Assembly: GCA_037833965.1 (NCBI GenBank)
Contig: AP031351.1
Location: 17,434,501-17,498,500 of the forward strand
Source: Marchantia polymorpha subsp. ruderalis
Taxonomy: Eukaryota; Streptophyta; Marchantiopsida; Marchantiales; Marchantiaceae
Direction of reading: 5' to 3'
Length of the DNA stretch: 64,000 nt
The stretch's first letter is position 1. Each line of letters opens with the position of its first letter. A program made the translations under genes and the position numbers. The notes beneath the pieces were generated by a model. The model saw only the letters and a program-made list of their open reading frames with translations, ran no database searches and was not told where the DNA came from. Shown piece by piece: positions 46,901 to 56,490 of the stretch.

Positions 46901-47044
46901 CTAATACAATATAAACAACACTAACTCCATCCTTGAGTAATTCATCAAAGGAAACACAAAAGGAATTGGTTGTTCCAAGATAGCCAAAGCTCTCTCCTCT
47001 CCTAGGCATACGATGAGTCTTACCCTCATCATCATCTTCTCCAT
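46901..47044 (-). CDS. Element D leader ORF 3 (47 codons), repeats the leader motif
   Basis: ATG start; the second half reads LGEERALAILEQPIPFVFPL then NYSRMELVLFILY. It aligns with leader ORF 1 (LGNERAESVLESEIPFVYPI ...) over the whole second half. It lies 23 bases after the stop of the zinc-knuckle ORF. Whether it is translated alone or as a spliced or frameshifted extension is unknown. Confidence 0.45.
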   Translation of the reverse strand: MEKMMMRVRLIVCLGEERALAILEQPIPFVFPLMNYSRMELVLFILY

Positions 47045-47067
47045 CATTCGAATGATGATCTCCATCT

Positions 47068-47511
47068 TCAGTTGGAGCTTGAACCCGCTGAGGTCACTTT
47101 CTCTGTTTCAGCACTTAGCCTGCCGTCAAACCCTTCCACAAGTGATTCCAGAAGTGCCTTCACTCCGCTGCATTCGTGTCCCGCTGGTAGCCCAATCACT
47201 CCGCAATTGTCACAGAAGGTGGCGCTTTGGGATTCATGTGGCGATGATGGTCCCAAGTGAAGTTTCAAATCTCCCAAGTTCCTCTTGCTCCTCAATCTTC
47301 TATCTTTGTTCCGCAGGGAACAATTGACAACCTTATGGCCCTCCTCTCCACAATAAAAACAAGTTTCACGTTTGACTCTTGGAGATTGACTCACTACTCT
47401 TTCTTCAAACTCCACCTTGAATTCTCTTGTATTGGAGTCTAAAGACACTATAACATCCAAGCCTTGAGGTACTTTGGATAACCTAACCTTCCAACCTTCT
47501 TGTTCACTCAT
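47068..47511 (-). CDS. Element D accessory zinc-knuckle ORF (147 aa)
   Basis: ATG start at 47511, between the 5' LTR and gag. It contains WKVRLSKVPQGLDVIVSLD, then a classical CCHC knuckle CFYCGEEGHKVVNC (about residues 52-65) and a second Cys/His cluster CDNCGVIGLPAGHEC (about 98-112). It has the look of a nucleic-acid-binding protein; a link to the zinc-knuckle segment found after DUF4283 in plant proteins is possible but weak. Some Tat-group elements carry an extra ORF upstream of gag, and this may correspond. Confidence 0.6.
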   Translation of the reverse strand: MSEQEGWKVRLSKVPQGLDVIVSLDSNTREFKVEFEERVVSQSPRVKRETCFYCGEEGHKVVNCSLRNKDRRLRSKRNLGDLKLHLGPSSPHESQSATFCDNCGVIGLPAGHECSGVKALLESLVEGFDGRLSAETEKVTSAGSSSN

Positions 47512-47976
47512 TTTCCCATAAGGTAGAAACCACTCAAAAGACCTCTCCCAGAAACGCTATCTACTTGACGAAAACTGTGAATAAAGAAATCAAAAACTTT
47601 TGCTTTGTTATCTTGCTTTTGTACCCCCTCAACTTCAAATCAACATAACTTCGTCTCTAGACGTGATCTCTCAGTGAAATTTTGACTCAAACGTAGCTTA
47701 TCTTCCAATACACACTCGTACGAAGTTTCAAAGCCTAAATTGAAATACAGAAAAAGTAATCAACTCTGTACAAACTTTCCAGAGAGCAGACTTTTGATAC
47801 CCGTGAAAACCCCTCAACTTCTAACTCTCATATCTTTCTGTTAACACATGATCTGGACCTGAAACAAAAACGTAAATTTTCTCTATCTTTCACTCTAAAA
47901 TCAATAAAAACTTTGAAGAATACCTTCAAAAATACTTTTCGGTGTCTAAGATCACTTTTCTCTCAAAAAGACATGT

Positions 47977-48147
47977 TTACGTGAACAAAACATACAAAAT
48001 CACTTCTAGGCTATCATATGAGACTATGGGATAAACAAATGGAATTTCGCTCTCAAGCACACTCTCCGCTCTTTCATTCCCCAATGTTAACACCAAGTGA
48101 TCCCTCATGGATACTTTCTCTCGAGCTAGAAATCGAATCCTAAACAT
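47977..48147 (-). CDS. Element D leader ORF 1 (56 aa)
   Basis: First ATG frame after the PBS (ATG at 48147). It ends LGNERAESVLESEIPFVYPI then VSYDSLEVILYVLFT. The frame is open upstream through the PBS into the LTR. The C-terminal motif recurs in leader ORF 3 and in the element C leader ORF. Confidence 0.45.
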   Translation of the reverse strand: MFRIRFLAREKVSMRDHLVLTLGNERAESVLESEIPFVYPIVSYDSLEVILYVLFT

Positions 48148-48166
48148 TCCGCCTTCTAGATTGAGG

Positions 48167-48183
48167 TCCCGGCAACGGAACCA
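48167..48183 (-). other. Element D primer-binding site (tRNA-Glu type)
   Basis: Minus strand reads tggttccgttgccggga, four bases from the 5' LTR. It is the reverse complement of a 3' end TCCCGGCAACGGAACCA, which fits plant tRNA-Glu as I recall it. Confidence 0.75.
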
Positions 48184-48187
48184 AAAA

Positions 48188-49046
48188 TGCAACCTCCGGG
48201 CTGACTCTCACTCAGGTTTACCTCTGATGGCTTTGTGGTAGCGCATCATGGTTCTAGAAGACTAAGATTCATACTCTCACTCATGTCCCAAACACCTTCT
48301 CTTACAAACTCTCATGTATCACTCCAACTCACACACAAACTCTCCTCACATCACCCTCTTCACATAAATGCAAACACACGTCGATACTCCAAGATACTCA
48401 AAAACTTCACTCCTTCATTACTGAAACAAGTCCTCACACATGACTCTCCAAACTTGCTTGAGAGGTGCTACTCTACCTCTCTATTTATACTACTTGAGAA
48501 GTTACCATAGTAACATGTGGTAATTTCTCCTAACTTACTTTTACCTAGGTAAGTTTGACTAACCTTCTCTACGTGGCAACATGCCATTGGCCTACCTAAA
48601 CCTTCTAGAAGCTTCCGGAATCCAAGGTTGAGGTGGCGACATGCCATTGGAAGCTTTTAAACTTCTACAAGCTTCCTAGCCACTAAGTCAACATTAGACT
48701 TAGTCTAGCCAATCATCTTTCATACATTTAGTCAAACCAATCAAATCCAAGCTTCTAGTCAAATATCTAATCCCTTGGAATCTAGAACTTTTGTATAAGA
48801 CAAAATAGAAGTGCTCACTCCTTGTAAAAGACAAAATAGAAGTGCTCACTCCATTCTTCTAGAACTCCGCTAATTACTCCGCCAACTATAGACATTGTAG
48901 CTAAACTTAGTCATGACTAGATAAACTTAGTTATAACTAACTAGTTTAGTCATAACTAGCTAGTCTTAGCTATGCCTTGGCTAATCATCCTTATTCCCTT
49001 GACCACTTCTAAGACTTAGTACATATGTGCAACACCCGGTCTTACA
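48188..49046 (-). repeat. Element D 5' LTR
   Basis: 859 bp, apparently identical to 41179-42037. TATA box tataaata on the minus strand at about 48482-48489. Confidence 0.95.
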
Positions 49047-49432
49047 GAGCGGTGTTGACGCAGTGTGATGATGAGGGCAAGGAGTTTGTGGTTGCGTACG
49101 CTAATCGTTCGAACAATGCAGCAGAGTCGCGGTATAGTTTGTACGAGGGAGAGTGTTTGGCAGCAGTGTGGACTGTGGCACACTTCAGGTGTTACTTGTT
49201 TGGTACGCAGTTTACCCTTGTTACCGATTATCAACCGCTCAAGTGGTTGATGGAGTCTGACAAGCTCACTGGGAAGCTTGCACGGTGGGCTCTCATCTTA
49301 CAGGAGTACGACTTTCAGGTGGTGCATAGGCCTGGAGTTGCGAACCTGGATGCCGACGGTTTGAGTCGGAACCCATGCACTAGCCAGGAGGATGACACTG
49401 GAGCTAGATGGCATGGTGAGGTTGATGAGTAG
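49047..49432 (+). pseudogene. Element B RNase H, C-terminal part
   Basis: Resumes the RNase H after element D: AVLTQCDDEGKEFVVAYANR, YSLYEGECLAAVW (catalytic Glu), TLVTDYQPLKWL (catalytic Asp), ending HRPGVANLDADGLSRNP, the usual tether to the integrase. This stretch has no stop until 49430. Confidence 0.92.
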
Positions 49433-49462
49433 ATGGTGTCCGGTTGACATGCATCTACCTTC

Positions 49463-50640
49463 ATGTGTTGGTTACGTGGAGCCTCTAGCAGTGAGGACCA
49501 CTTGACATCTTACTCTAGTCAGAGAGTAGATAGTCAGTCTTCGGATCCTGAGGTTGAGGATAATGGTGTGGACCTGCGTGATGTTCACGATGATGCGTCG
49601 GTGTTGGAGTTCCTACGGACCATTATGGTGCCAGGCACAGTGGGTGCCAAGGAGCGAGATCGTGTTCTCCAACGGGCGAAGAGATACCGATTGGAGGTAT
49701 CACATGTTCTTCGAGTGTGGGAGGACGGTAGGGTACGAGTAGTACCGCATCTAGCTCAGAGAGCACGCATTGTGAGGCATGCTCATGAGGAGTTGGGACA
49801 TTTTGGAGTGAAGCGTACGTACAGCTTACTCATAGGTCAGTATTAGTGGCGTGGTATGCATATGCAGGTACAGCAGTTGGTATCACGTTGCATGGTTTGT
49901 GATCGAGTGAGGGCATCATTCAATGCCCCGACACCAAACTTACATCCCTTACCTATCATGAAATTGGGTTACCGTTGGAGTTTGAACTTTGCTGGACCAC
50001 TACCTTTGACTGCACGACATCATCGGTATGTGTTGGTGATGGTGGAGCATTTTTCCAAGTGGATTGAGTTGGTGGCATTACTTGACAAGGCGAGTGAGGG
50101 AGTAGCATATGCTTTCCTTGACAGGATGCTTGGTCACTTTGGTGCATCAGCTGAGGTGTTGACCGATCAGGGGACAGAGTTCCAGGGTGAGTTTCAGGTC
50201 TTCGGTGACAAGACGCTGATTGATCACCGGACCACGTCTCGAGATCATCCAGAGGCGGATGGCTTGGCTGAGCGTGTTATCCAGACAGTGAAGAGAGCGT
50301 TGCGCAAGTATGGCCTACAGAAGGGGCATCTTGGGGACTGGGATATTCAGTTACCATGGCTGGACATGGGATATTGATTCAGTCGTCAAGCATCCTTGGC
50401 TTTGTTTTCACCATATTTTCTATTATACGGCCGAGATCCAGACTTGCCTGCAGCTATTCGTCGTGAGTCTAGCGAGGTGGTGAACCTTGATGATCCAGAT
50501 ATGTGGGTGAGAGTGTGTTCTCAACGTGCAGTGCTCTTTCGGAGAGTTATGCATGCAGCGTTTGAAAACCTTGCGATTGCTCGACACAGGGATACGTTGC
50601 GATATGCAACTATAGGTTCCGCGTGGGAGACTACGTCTAT
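49463..50640 (+). pseudogene. Element B integrase
   Basis: H2C2 module (HAHEELGHFGVKRTYSLL ... CMVCDRVRA) with an in-frame TAG at 49844, then the catalytic core. The first catalytic Asp appears as Asn (SLNFAGPLP), the second is kept (LTDQGTEF) and the Glu is kept (DGLAERVIQTVKRAL). A TGA lies at about 50375 and a frame change at about 50620. Confidence 0.88.
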
Positions 50641-51003
50641 TTACAGCAGACTGCACCGACTACGTTGGATGTGACGGTAGGACGCACTATCTTGCGAGTG
50701 CGAGAGGTGTTACCTTCTGGAGTTCTCATGTTGAAGGGTCGTGATGGTGTCGTTTGGAAGGATCATGTGCGCAACTGTGCGCCCTGCCACCTCCCAAACG
50801 TTGATGGTACTATGGATCCAAGCTTGGCGATTGTACGTGCCGGCTTGAGGTGCATGTTATGTGGGTCAGCTGATGAGACGGCCCATATGTTGGTGTGTGA
50901 TAGGTGTTCTAGGGGATGGCACATGTTGTGCTTGACTCTAGCTATCGATGTTGTTCCTACTGGACGGTGGGTTTGTCCTCGATGTACTTCAGAGGGTAGA
51001 TGA
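50623..51003 (+). CDS. Element B integrase C-terminus with PHD finger
   Basis: Starts with the integrase C-terminal beta-barrel-like module (GDYVYLQQTAPTTLDVTVGR ... LMLKGRDGVVWKDHVRNCAP). A PHD zinc finger occupies 50851-50985: Cys pairs CMLC and CDRC, then WHMLC and WVCPRC, spaced C-x2-C-x11-C-x2-C-x4-H-x2-C-x14-C-x2-C, the C4HC3 pattern. PHD fingers read the histone H3 tail. In chromoviruses this position is held by a chromodomain, so the PHD may guide integration. The frame ends at 51003. Confidence 0.85.
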   Translation: MGDYVYLQQTAPTTLDVTVGRTILRVREVLPSGVLMLKGRDGVVWKDHVRNCAPCHLPNVDGTMDPSLAIVRAGLRCMLCGSADETAHMLVCDRCSRGWHMLCLTLAIDVVPTGRWVCPRCTSEGR

Positions 51004-51151
51004 CTTGATCTTCACATGTTATGAATTGCAGATAGGCGACTAACGATGGGGCGACATAGCACCCGGGCTACTGGTTCGCGCACCCACAAAGGTGCATAGC
51101 ATGTAGTTGTAGATAGGGCTACCTGGGAGTCAGAGGGACCTGACCGCCAGC

Positions 51152-51164
51152 TAGGGGGGCAAGT
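51152..51164 (+). other. Element B polypurine tract
   Basis: aggggggcaag followed by t and then the LTR start tgtgatacc at 51165. This adjacency is the main evidence for where the LTR begins. Confidence 0.7.
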
Positions 51165-51561
51165 TGTGATACCTTCGTGTGTGGACACTATCGTTCCTTG
51201 TGTATGTATGTGTGAGTTGTGAGTAGAGCATGTCAGCGATGTATGATGTATGGCGATATTGAGTCGCACGACAACTGTCATGACTTGAGACGTTGGATCG
51301 ATTTGAGTTGAGACACGTTGAGTTCGAGTTGGAGTCGGGGAACGTTGGGAGTCGGCTAACGTTGGGCGGCGGCCGACGGTCGAGGAGCGTTGGATGGAGT
51401 CGACACCTTCCAGGGATATATTTGAGGTAAACTCGAAAAACTATCAGTTCTTCGAGTTGAGCCTTTCGCGTTGGGATTTTTCCCCTTAGCTTCGACTCTG
51501 ATTCTACCTGCGAGTAGTGAGTTTGGCTCGACTTTTTGTACAGTTTGTGTTTTGACACTCA
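51165..51561 (+). repeat. Element B full 3' LTR (397 bp)
   Basis: Starts tgtgataccttcgtgtg after the PPT and ends gttttgacactca. The internal point 51275/51276 (gcacgacaac|tgtcatgac) is where the element was opened: left LTR remnant 28288-28556 equals the part after it, and right remnant 51569-51678 equals the part before it. Confidence 0.75.
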
Positions 51562-51568
51562 TTTTAGT

Positions 51569-51678
51569 TGTGATATCTTTGTGTGTGGACACTCTCGTTC
51601 CTTGTGTATGTATGTGTGAGTTGTGAGTAGAGTATGTCAGCGATGTATGATGTATGGCGAAACTGAGTCGCACGACAA
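51569..51678 (+). repeat. Element B right partial LTR (first 110 bp)
   Basis: Matches 51165-51274 with about six differences. It is joined to the full LTR by ttttagt (51562-51568), which equals the bases after the LTR at the primer side (tttta) plus those before the LTR at the PPT side (gt). Confidence 0.78.
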
Positions 51679-51840
51679 TCCGTATGAGGTTCAACCAGCT
51701 CCCAAGTCTTATTGTCAATCAGGGATTCCATCTTCCGCTTCATAGCAGCATTTCATTCAAGCTTGTTGATCGAACCTTGAGCTTCCCTGTATGAAGAAGG
51801 TTCACCTTCTTCCAAAATCTACGCCATACCATCCCTATCT
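51679..51840 (-). pseudogene. Element E copia RT, N-terminal part
   Basis: Minus strand reads AMKRKMESLIDNKTWELVEP, the typical start of copia RT. It continues at 28287 across element B. Confidence 0.85.
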
Positions 51841-53200
51841 TCGACATCAAAGTCACAATCTTTGAGGATGGATGAATTTGCCCATATACCAAACCTTTCA
51901 AGAGCCTTACTAGCACGATGTGATCTCAAAGTAGACGTTTCCCGTTGACCTCTATCGTCTGAAACTATTGCAATAGTTTCATCAATGATAATTCGCTCAT
52001 GTTCCTCCTATTGTTGATGCACATGTGATCCTTCTTGTCACATATCATTAGTGATATAATGATCAAACTCCCCCACAACGACATCCGTGACAAATAAATT
52101 GTGGTGTTCACGGATTTGGTCAAAAACTCTCCTGGTAAATCAGATTCACTTATCATACTCCGCACCTTCTCCAACACTATTCTGTTGAGTCTTTCATAAA
52201 CAATGTTTTGTTGGGGAGTGTAAATTGTCATGAAGTGACAAGTAATCTTCTTCTCTATACAATATCCTTGAAACTCCTCAGAAGTATATCCGCCGCCACT
52301 ATCCACGTAGAGTCTTTTACCCTTTTGCAAGTCTGAGTCTCAACTTGTATGCGCCAAGTTTTGAAGGTGAAAAAGATCTCAGACTTGTGAGTAAGAAAAT
52401 ATACCAACACATACATTGAGTAATCATCTATAAAAGAAACATAGTAGGAGATGAGGCGGCACATGTCACTATGTACATACTTAAGTATCTCCGTGAAATT
52501 ATGAAATTCAACACTAAAAGCTCGCCTATGTTATTTTCCATGATGTAGTGTTTACAAAATACAAAGTCACTATACCCAAACTTGGTAACACTTTTTTTCT
52601 CATCAAGAAGAGACAAGTACCTATCACTCATATGGCCCAGTCTATAAATGCCATAAATGAGACATCTCTCCGCGAGATCTGGTAAAGTTGACTTCTTCAC
52701 AAATTGTGGTGCTCTCTTATAAATACAGATTATTGTGCTTGTATCCCTATAAGTTTAATTTTATTATCACTAGATTTGACATCTAACACGCCATGCCTAA
52801 AGCTCCACTTCAAGCCGTGTGAGATAAACACTCCAAGGGAGATCAAGTTCTTTCTCATATGAGGTATAAAATAAAGTGTGTCAGTGTTAGGTTGACACCA
52901 TCAAACATGCAAATTTTTACAGTATTCACACCCTCAATCTTACAAGATTGATCATTCCCCATCAGAACGGATCCGTTTGATCTTGAAAAAGTACAGAAAA
53001 ACTCTCTAATGTAAGAAATGTGATAAGAACAAGCACTATCCAAAATCCATACATCACCAATAACTGTTGGTGAACTACAAAGTACATACCTCTAGCATCA
53101 TAGACCGTTGGCAAACACGTCTTCCTCTTCGGAGTGAAGATGTTCCGCAACATTCGCCACTTGAGGGAGATTTGCATCTCTCACTATCATCCGACAGTCC
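51841..53200 (-). pseudogene. Element E copia protease and integrase
   Basis: Protease with WILDSACSYHIS (DSA in place of the usual DSG or DTG) at about 53045-52855. GAG-pre-integrase region with LGHMSDRYLS. Integrase core with FIDDYSMYVLVYFL, VDSGGGYTSEEFQGYC and ERLNRIVLEKVRSMI, the D-D-E positions of copia integrase. Frames change several times. Confidence 0.87.
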
Positions 53201-53986
53201 TTCTTGACGTGGCCATTCTTGCCACATTCCAACACACCAAGTTTTTCAAGTTCCTCTTGTTAGAGTATGGAACCCGAAACTGAACTCTCATGCGTCCATG
53301 GATCTTTGCCGCTTAAACCATGTACGTTGGAAATTATTCTCATCCGACGGTTGCGACAGACCTTGGATCAAAGTAAGTGCAGTACTTGAAGTGAGTGGGC
53401 GAGAGAATGACAACATTTCCTTTTTCATCTCGTCCATCAAGAAAGCAATTACAACCTCGTTGTAAGTTACAGCCTTGTTATCACGATGAAGAAGAATCTT
53501 TGATAGTGTCTGGTAGAAGGGAGGCAATGAATAGAGTAGATGCATAGCTTTCTTAATGTCAGAAAGCTCCTCTCCCATACTTTAAAGGTCTACTAACAAA
53601 TCTCTGTAGCCGTGAATGTGATCATGAATTCTCGATCTCGGCCTCATCCTGAAGTTCAAGAGCCTCATGTAGGTGTTCATCACATGTGAGATTTGTTTCT
53701 TATGAAACCGTCTCTGTAGGGCATCAAAAAGTTGTGTAACCTCAGAATACTCCTCAACTTGCTTCATGACCAAAATATCTAAATAATACATCACAATGTA
53801 GACTGCTTGCTATTGTGAATCCCTCCATTCAATGTCGATAACGTGCATTGGTTTGTCTATAAGCACATTAGCGAGATCCATAGATCTCAGCTTCCTTTGC
53901 ACCTGCTTTTCCCAAGGCAGGTAATCACCTCGGCCATCAAGAGGAAGAATGTTGTACCCTATTCCTGCAACTTGTTTTGATACCAT
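53201..53986 (-). pseudogene. Element E copia gag
   Basis: ATG at 53986: YNILPLDGRGDYLPWEKQVQ, a stop, then LFDALQRRFHKKQISHVMN and MHLLYSLPPFYQTLSKILL, as in copia Gag. The zinc knuckle reads VLECGKNGHVKKDC, with Val at the first Cys position. Confidence 0.86.
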
Positions 53987-55430
53987 CTAAGTTCGCCAAA
54001 AATTAGAGACAACGTCTGCTTTTACGTCAATTTTGTCCTTCGGATGCATTTTCAGCTACTGAAAATGGTCAAGATGCACTAATCGCGTCAAAAGCTTTCC
54101 AATGATACCCAATTTCTCTATATGCAGGCAGACGTGGTTGTAACAAAATATGAACAAACAAACTATTCTTCAAACAATACGAAATCTTTTGAGGAATAGA
54201 ATCTTTGGGGCAAAAAATTGGTTTGGCTAGAATTGCCTGCATGTGCGCGAATTCCGAACCGATTTGGGGGTTGTTTTTGGGGTTGAAGTGATGGATGACT
54301 GTTTCTTGTATGAGCTGCCTCAGTAGTGAGGTGAATGCCTCATGCCTCAACGCAAATAGGTCTCCGCCGCTTGATGGTTTGCCTAGAGGGTAAGGGCCGC
54401 TCGGGGGCCGAGTCGAGCTTCCTTCCTTCCTCTCCTGCCTTGAGAGCCGTTTTTCCGCTTTTGGGAGACCAAAGGCCTGCCGCTCGGGCTACACTCATGC
54501 AAAAATAGCTCGCTTTCCTTGCGGACCGCTCGGTGCTCGCTTGAAGAGGCACTTCAGGTGTACTGCATGTCTCGTGTTGTGCCAAAATGCGCACATGGAG
54601 TCATGCCGAGCCAAAATGCACACAGGGAGGCAAACCAGAAGCTCCTGTGCGGAGACAGACAATTCTAAAAGGAGCTATAGATTAGCAAGCACGAAGCATA
54701 CTCAAAGCGACAGACACACAAGCCTGCCTCCGTATCGATTTCACAGACCCAAACTCTCAAAGAGGAAGATCAAGCAAAAACGAATCAAACTCAAAGGGTC
54801 AGACACACAAGTTTGCCTCAGTATCGGTTTCACATATCAAGGCTCTCCAAGAGGAAAATCAAGCAGGCACGAAGCAAACTCAAAAGGCCAGACACACAAG
54901 CCTGCCTCAATATCGGTTCCACAGACCCAGGCTCTCCGAGAAGAAGATCACATACCGCTAGTCAAAATCAAGCAATTCCCCTGCATAATGATCTTCGTCA
55001 AGCAACACATCAGCCTGATGTCTAAAGATTTTGCTCATACTTCTGTCAACCTAATCAGGTTAGTCTTCTTCCAAACACATATCAAATCAGGTTAGCCATT
55101 GCAACAGTAAAATTTGTCATTAAAACCGTGTTAAACTCAAAAAACTTTTATTGACACCAGTGTGAATGACTCAAAAAAAAACAACAAACTATCAAAACTC
55201 AAAACTTTATTTCAGAAAAATTGTCACTACCACTAACATTGAACTAAAACATATCTCTGTTAAAAAAAATTGTACTCTCAAAAAACTTCAAAAAAACTCT
55301 TGGCAACCAAACTTTCACTAGTCAGAAGCATCATGCATTAGAAACTATCACCGAAAAAAAAATGTCACGCGTCACAAATATTTTCTCTTTGACACACAAA
55401 CTCCGAATCAGATATCACTTTGATATCATT
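53987..55430 (-). other. Element E 5' leader
   Basis: 1.4 kb between gag and 5' LTR, non-coding as far as I can see. It contains a GC-rich patch at about 54340-54545 and the 89-bp tandem repeat at 54685-54965. A minus-strand tgatatcaaag at about 55415-55427, next to the LTR, resembles a mutated initiator-Met PBS. Confidence 0.6.
54685..54965. repeat. 89-bp tandem repeat in the copia leader
   Basis: About 3.1 copies with starts at 54712, 54801 and 54890 (agacacacaagcctgcctc and relatives). 89 is not a multiple of three, so the long plus-strand frame across it (54541-55095) is not a repeated protein. Confidence 0.85.
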
Positions 55431-55675
55431 TCTTAATGTGAAACCAAGAGTCATTCAAGCCAAGTTAGTTATACACAAGACACTCATATAGCGTGGTTTC
55501 ATCCTCAAGAGCTACGTCCACGGCTGAAACAGGGGAGAAGGTTTACTGACAAGTGAATACACAATACATCTTGAGTAGAAGCCTTGTGGTTATATTAATA
55601 GCCAAAGCCAACTACACACCTAGCTATAAATAGCTATAATGTGAGGTTACTCCTTAACCGGAGTTAACGTCAACA
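55431..55675 (-). repeat. Element E 5' LTR
   Basis: 245 bp, minus strand tgttgacgttaactccgg ... cattaaga. It diverges from the 3' LTR by about 18%, the oldest pair in the nest. Confidence 0.88.
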
Positions 55676-56069
55676 GTTTGCATGTATATTTGATTGTTAT
55701 TTTAGCTAAATTTTCATCAAAATTCTAATAAAGAATTATTACAGAAAAAATGTATAATATTTGAATGTATAATAGAAATTTAAATATATATTGTATAACA
55801 TTTTAACACTCAAAAGAAAAAGAAAATATAAAATATATTTTTGAATTACAATATGTAAAATGTTGTCACAAAGATGGAAAAAAAAAACTATATTTTATAG
55901 ACATATATCAAATTTCAAACTTGACTAAGCATGAGCAACATGATTTTGAACATGAATTTGATGATCATAATCAAATTCAAAAAAGCTTCAAGGTATCAAT
56001 TTAAAACTACATTTAGGGTTTAGGTTAAAATAAAACTTTATACTAGCGTTAACAGTTTATCCGTGTTAT

Positions 56070-56490
56070 TGTAACACTAGGGTTTAGAGAGAAGTTCACT
56101 CGAAGATAGAAACGTAAACTCTGAAAATGAGAGATACCAACAATGGTTCTACTTTTTCTTATATAACTCTCACCAACAAGTACAAGGAGATAAGATATTA
56201 TCCCCACCATCCATTCTACTTCTAGTGGATGGATAACGTAGCGGATAACCCTAACAAGCACACTCATTACTGACGTGGCGCTCCCAACTAACACATTAAC
56301 TAACACATTCAATCTTTACCTAACAAGCACACGGATTGCTCACGTGACGCTATCAACTAGCAAACCTACTCTCAACCTACCAAGTGCGCGGATCGCTAAC
56401 GTGGCAGCTACGCCTAGTGTACTCTAAAGTATATATATCAACATTTAGAGTAACCTTTACTTTAGTTCTTACTAACTGAAGATGGTTACA
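56070..56490 (-). mobile_element. Solo LTR of the element C family
   Basis: 421 bp, tgtaacactagggtttagag ... gatggttaca, homologous to the LTRs of element C but more diverged. Flanks gttat and gtaat are a probable 5-bp TSD with one change. The orientation is the same as element C. Confidence 0.9.

Larger units (their letters stand above)
41179..49046 (-). mobile_element. Element D: intact-looking Ty3/gypsy retrotransposon inserted in RNase H
   Basis: Two 859-bp LTRs (41179-42037, 48188-49046) with no difference noticed by eye, TG...CA ends and a 4-bp TSD gagc. tRNA-Glu-type PBS, PPT, long uninterrupted gag-pol and two or three leader ORFs. RT and protease features (DGYSGYNQI, FGLCNAPATFQR, FIDDF, LVDGGS) suggest the Athila/Tat side of plant gypsy elements. 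This is the youngest insertion in the nest. Confidence 0.94.
28288..51678 (+). mobile_element. Element B: Ty3/gypsy retrotransposon with DNMT and PHD finger, circularly permuted
   Basis: Plus-strand element inserted in the copia RT with a 4-bp duplication atcc (28284-28287 and 51678-51681 by one alignment). Order: partial LTR, self-complementary primer site, long leader with antisense coding-like DNA, gag with CCHC, cytosine methyltransferase, RT, RNase H, integrase, PHD finger, PPT, LTR, partial LTR. Elements C and D sit inside the methyltransferase and RNase H. Removing C and D leaves about 9.5 kb. In-frame stops (for example at 32864, 39178 and 39733) and frameshifts show this copy is not functional. 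Corresponding LTR segments differ by about 5%. Confidence 0.88.
26259..55675 (-). mobile_element. Element E: decayed Ty1/copia retrotransposon hosting the nest
   Basis: Minus-strand copia element with order gag, protease, integrase, RT, RNase H from right to left. The LTRs (26259-26508 and 55431-55675) differ at roughly 18% of positions, and the outer flanks atttg/gtttg look like a TSD with one change. Its RT is interrupted by element B. Removing B with one copy of the 4-bp duplication atcc restores the conserved run from TWELVEPHTD into QTLIDSKWVYK. Many stops and frameshifts make it inactive. Confidence 0.9.

Noticed and set aside
51165-51678. A small TRIM-type element (110-bp terminal repeats around a 286-bp core)
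   Set aside because: The left end of element B carries the core alone at the copia junction, and the PPT, primer site and TATA spacing are all explained by one 397-bp LTR.
54541-55095. 184-codon plus-strand frame in the copia leader
   Set aside because: Runs over an 89-bp tandem repeat whose period is not a multiple of three, antisense to the element, with no domain.
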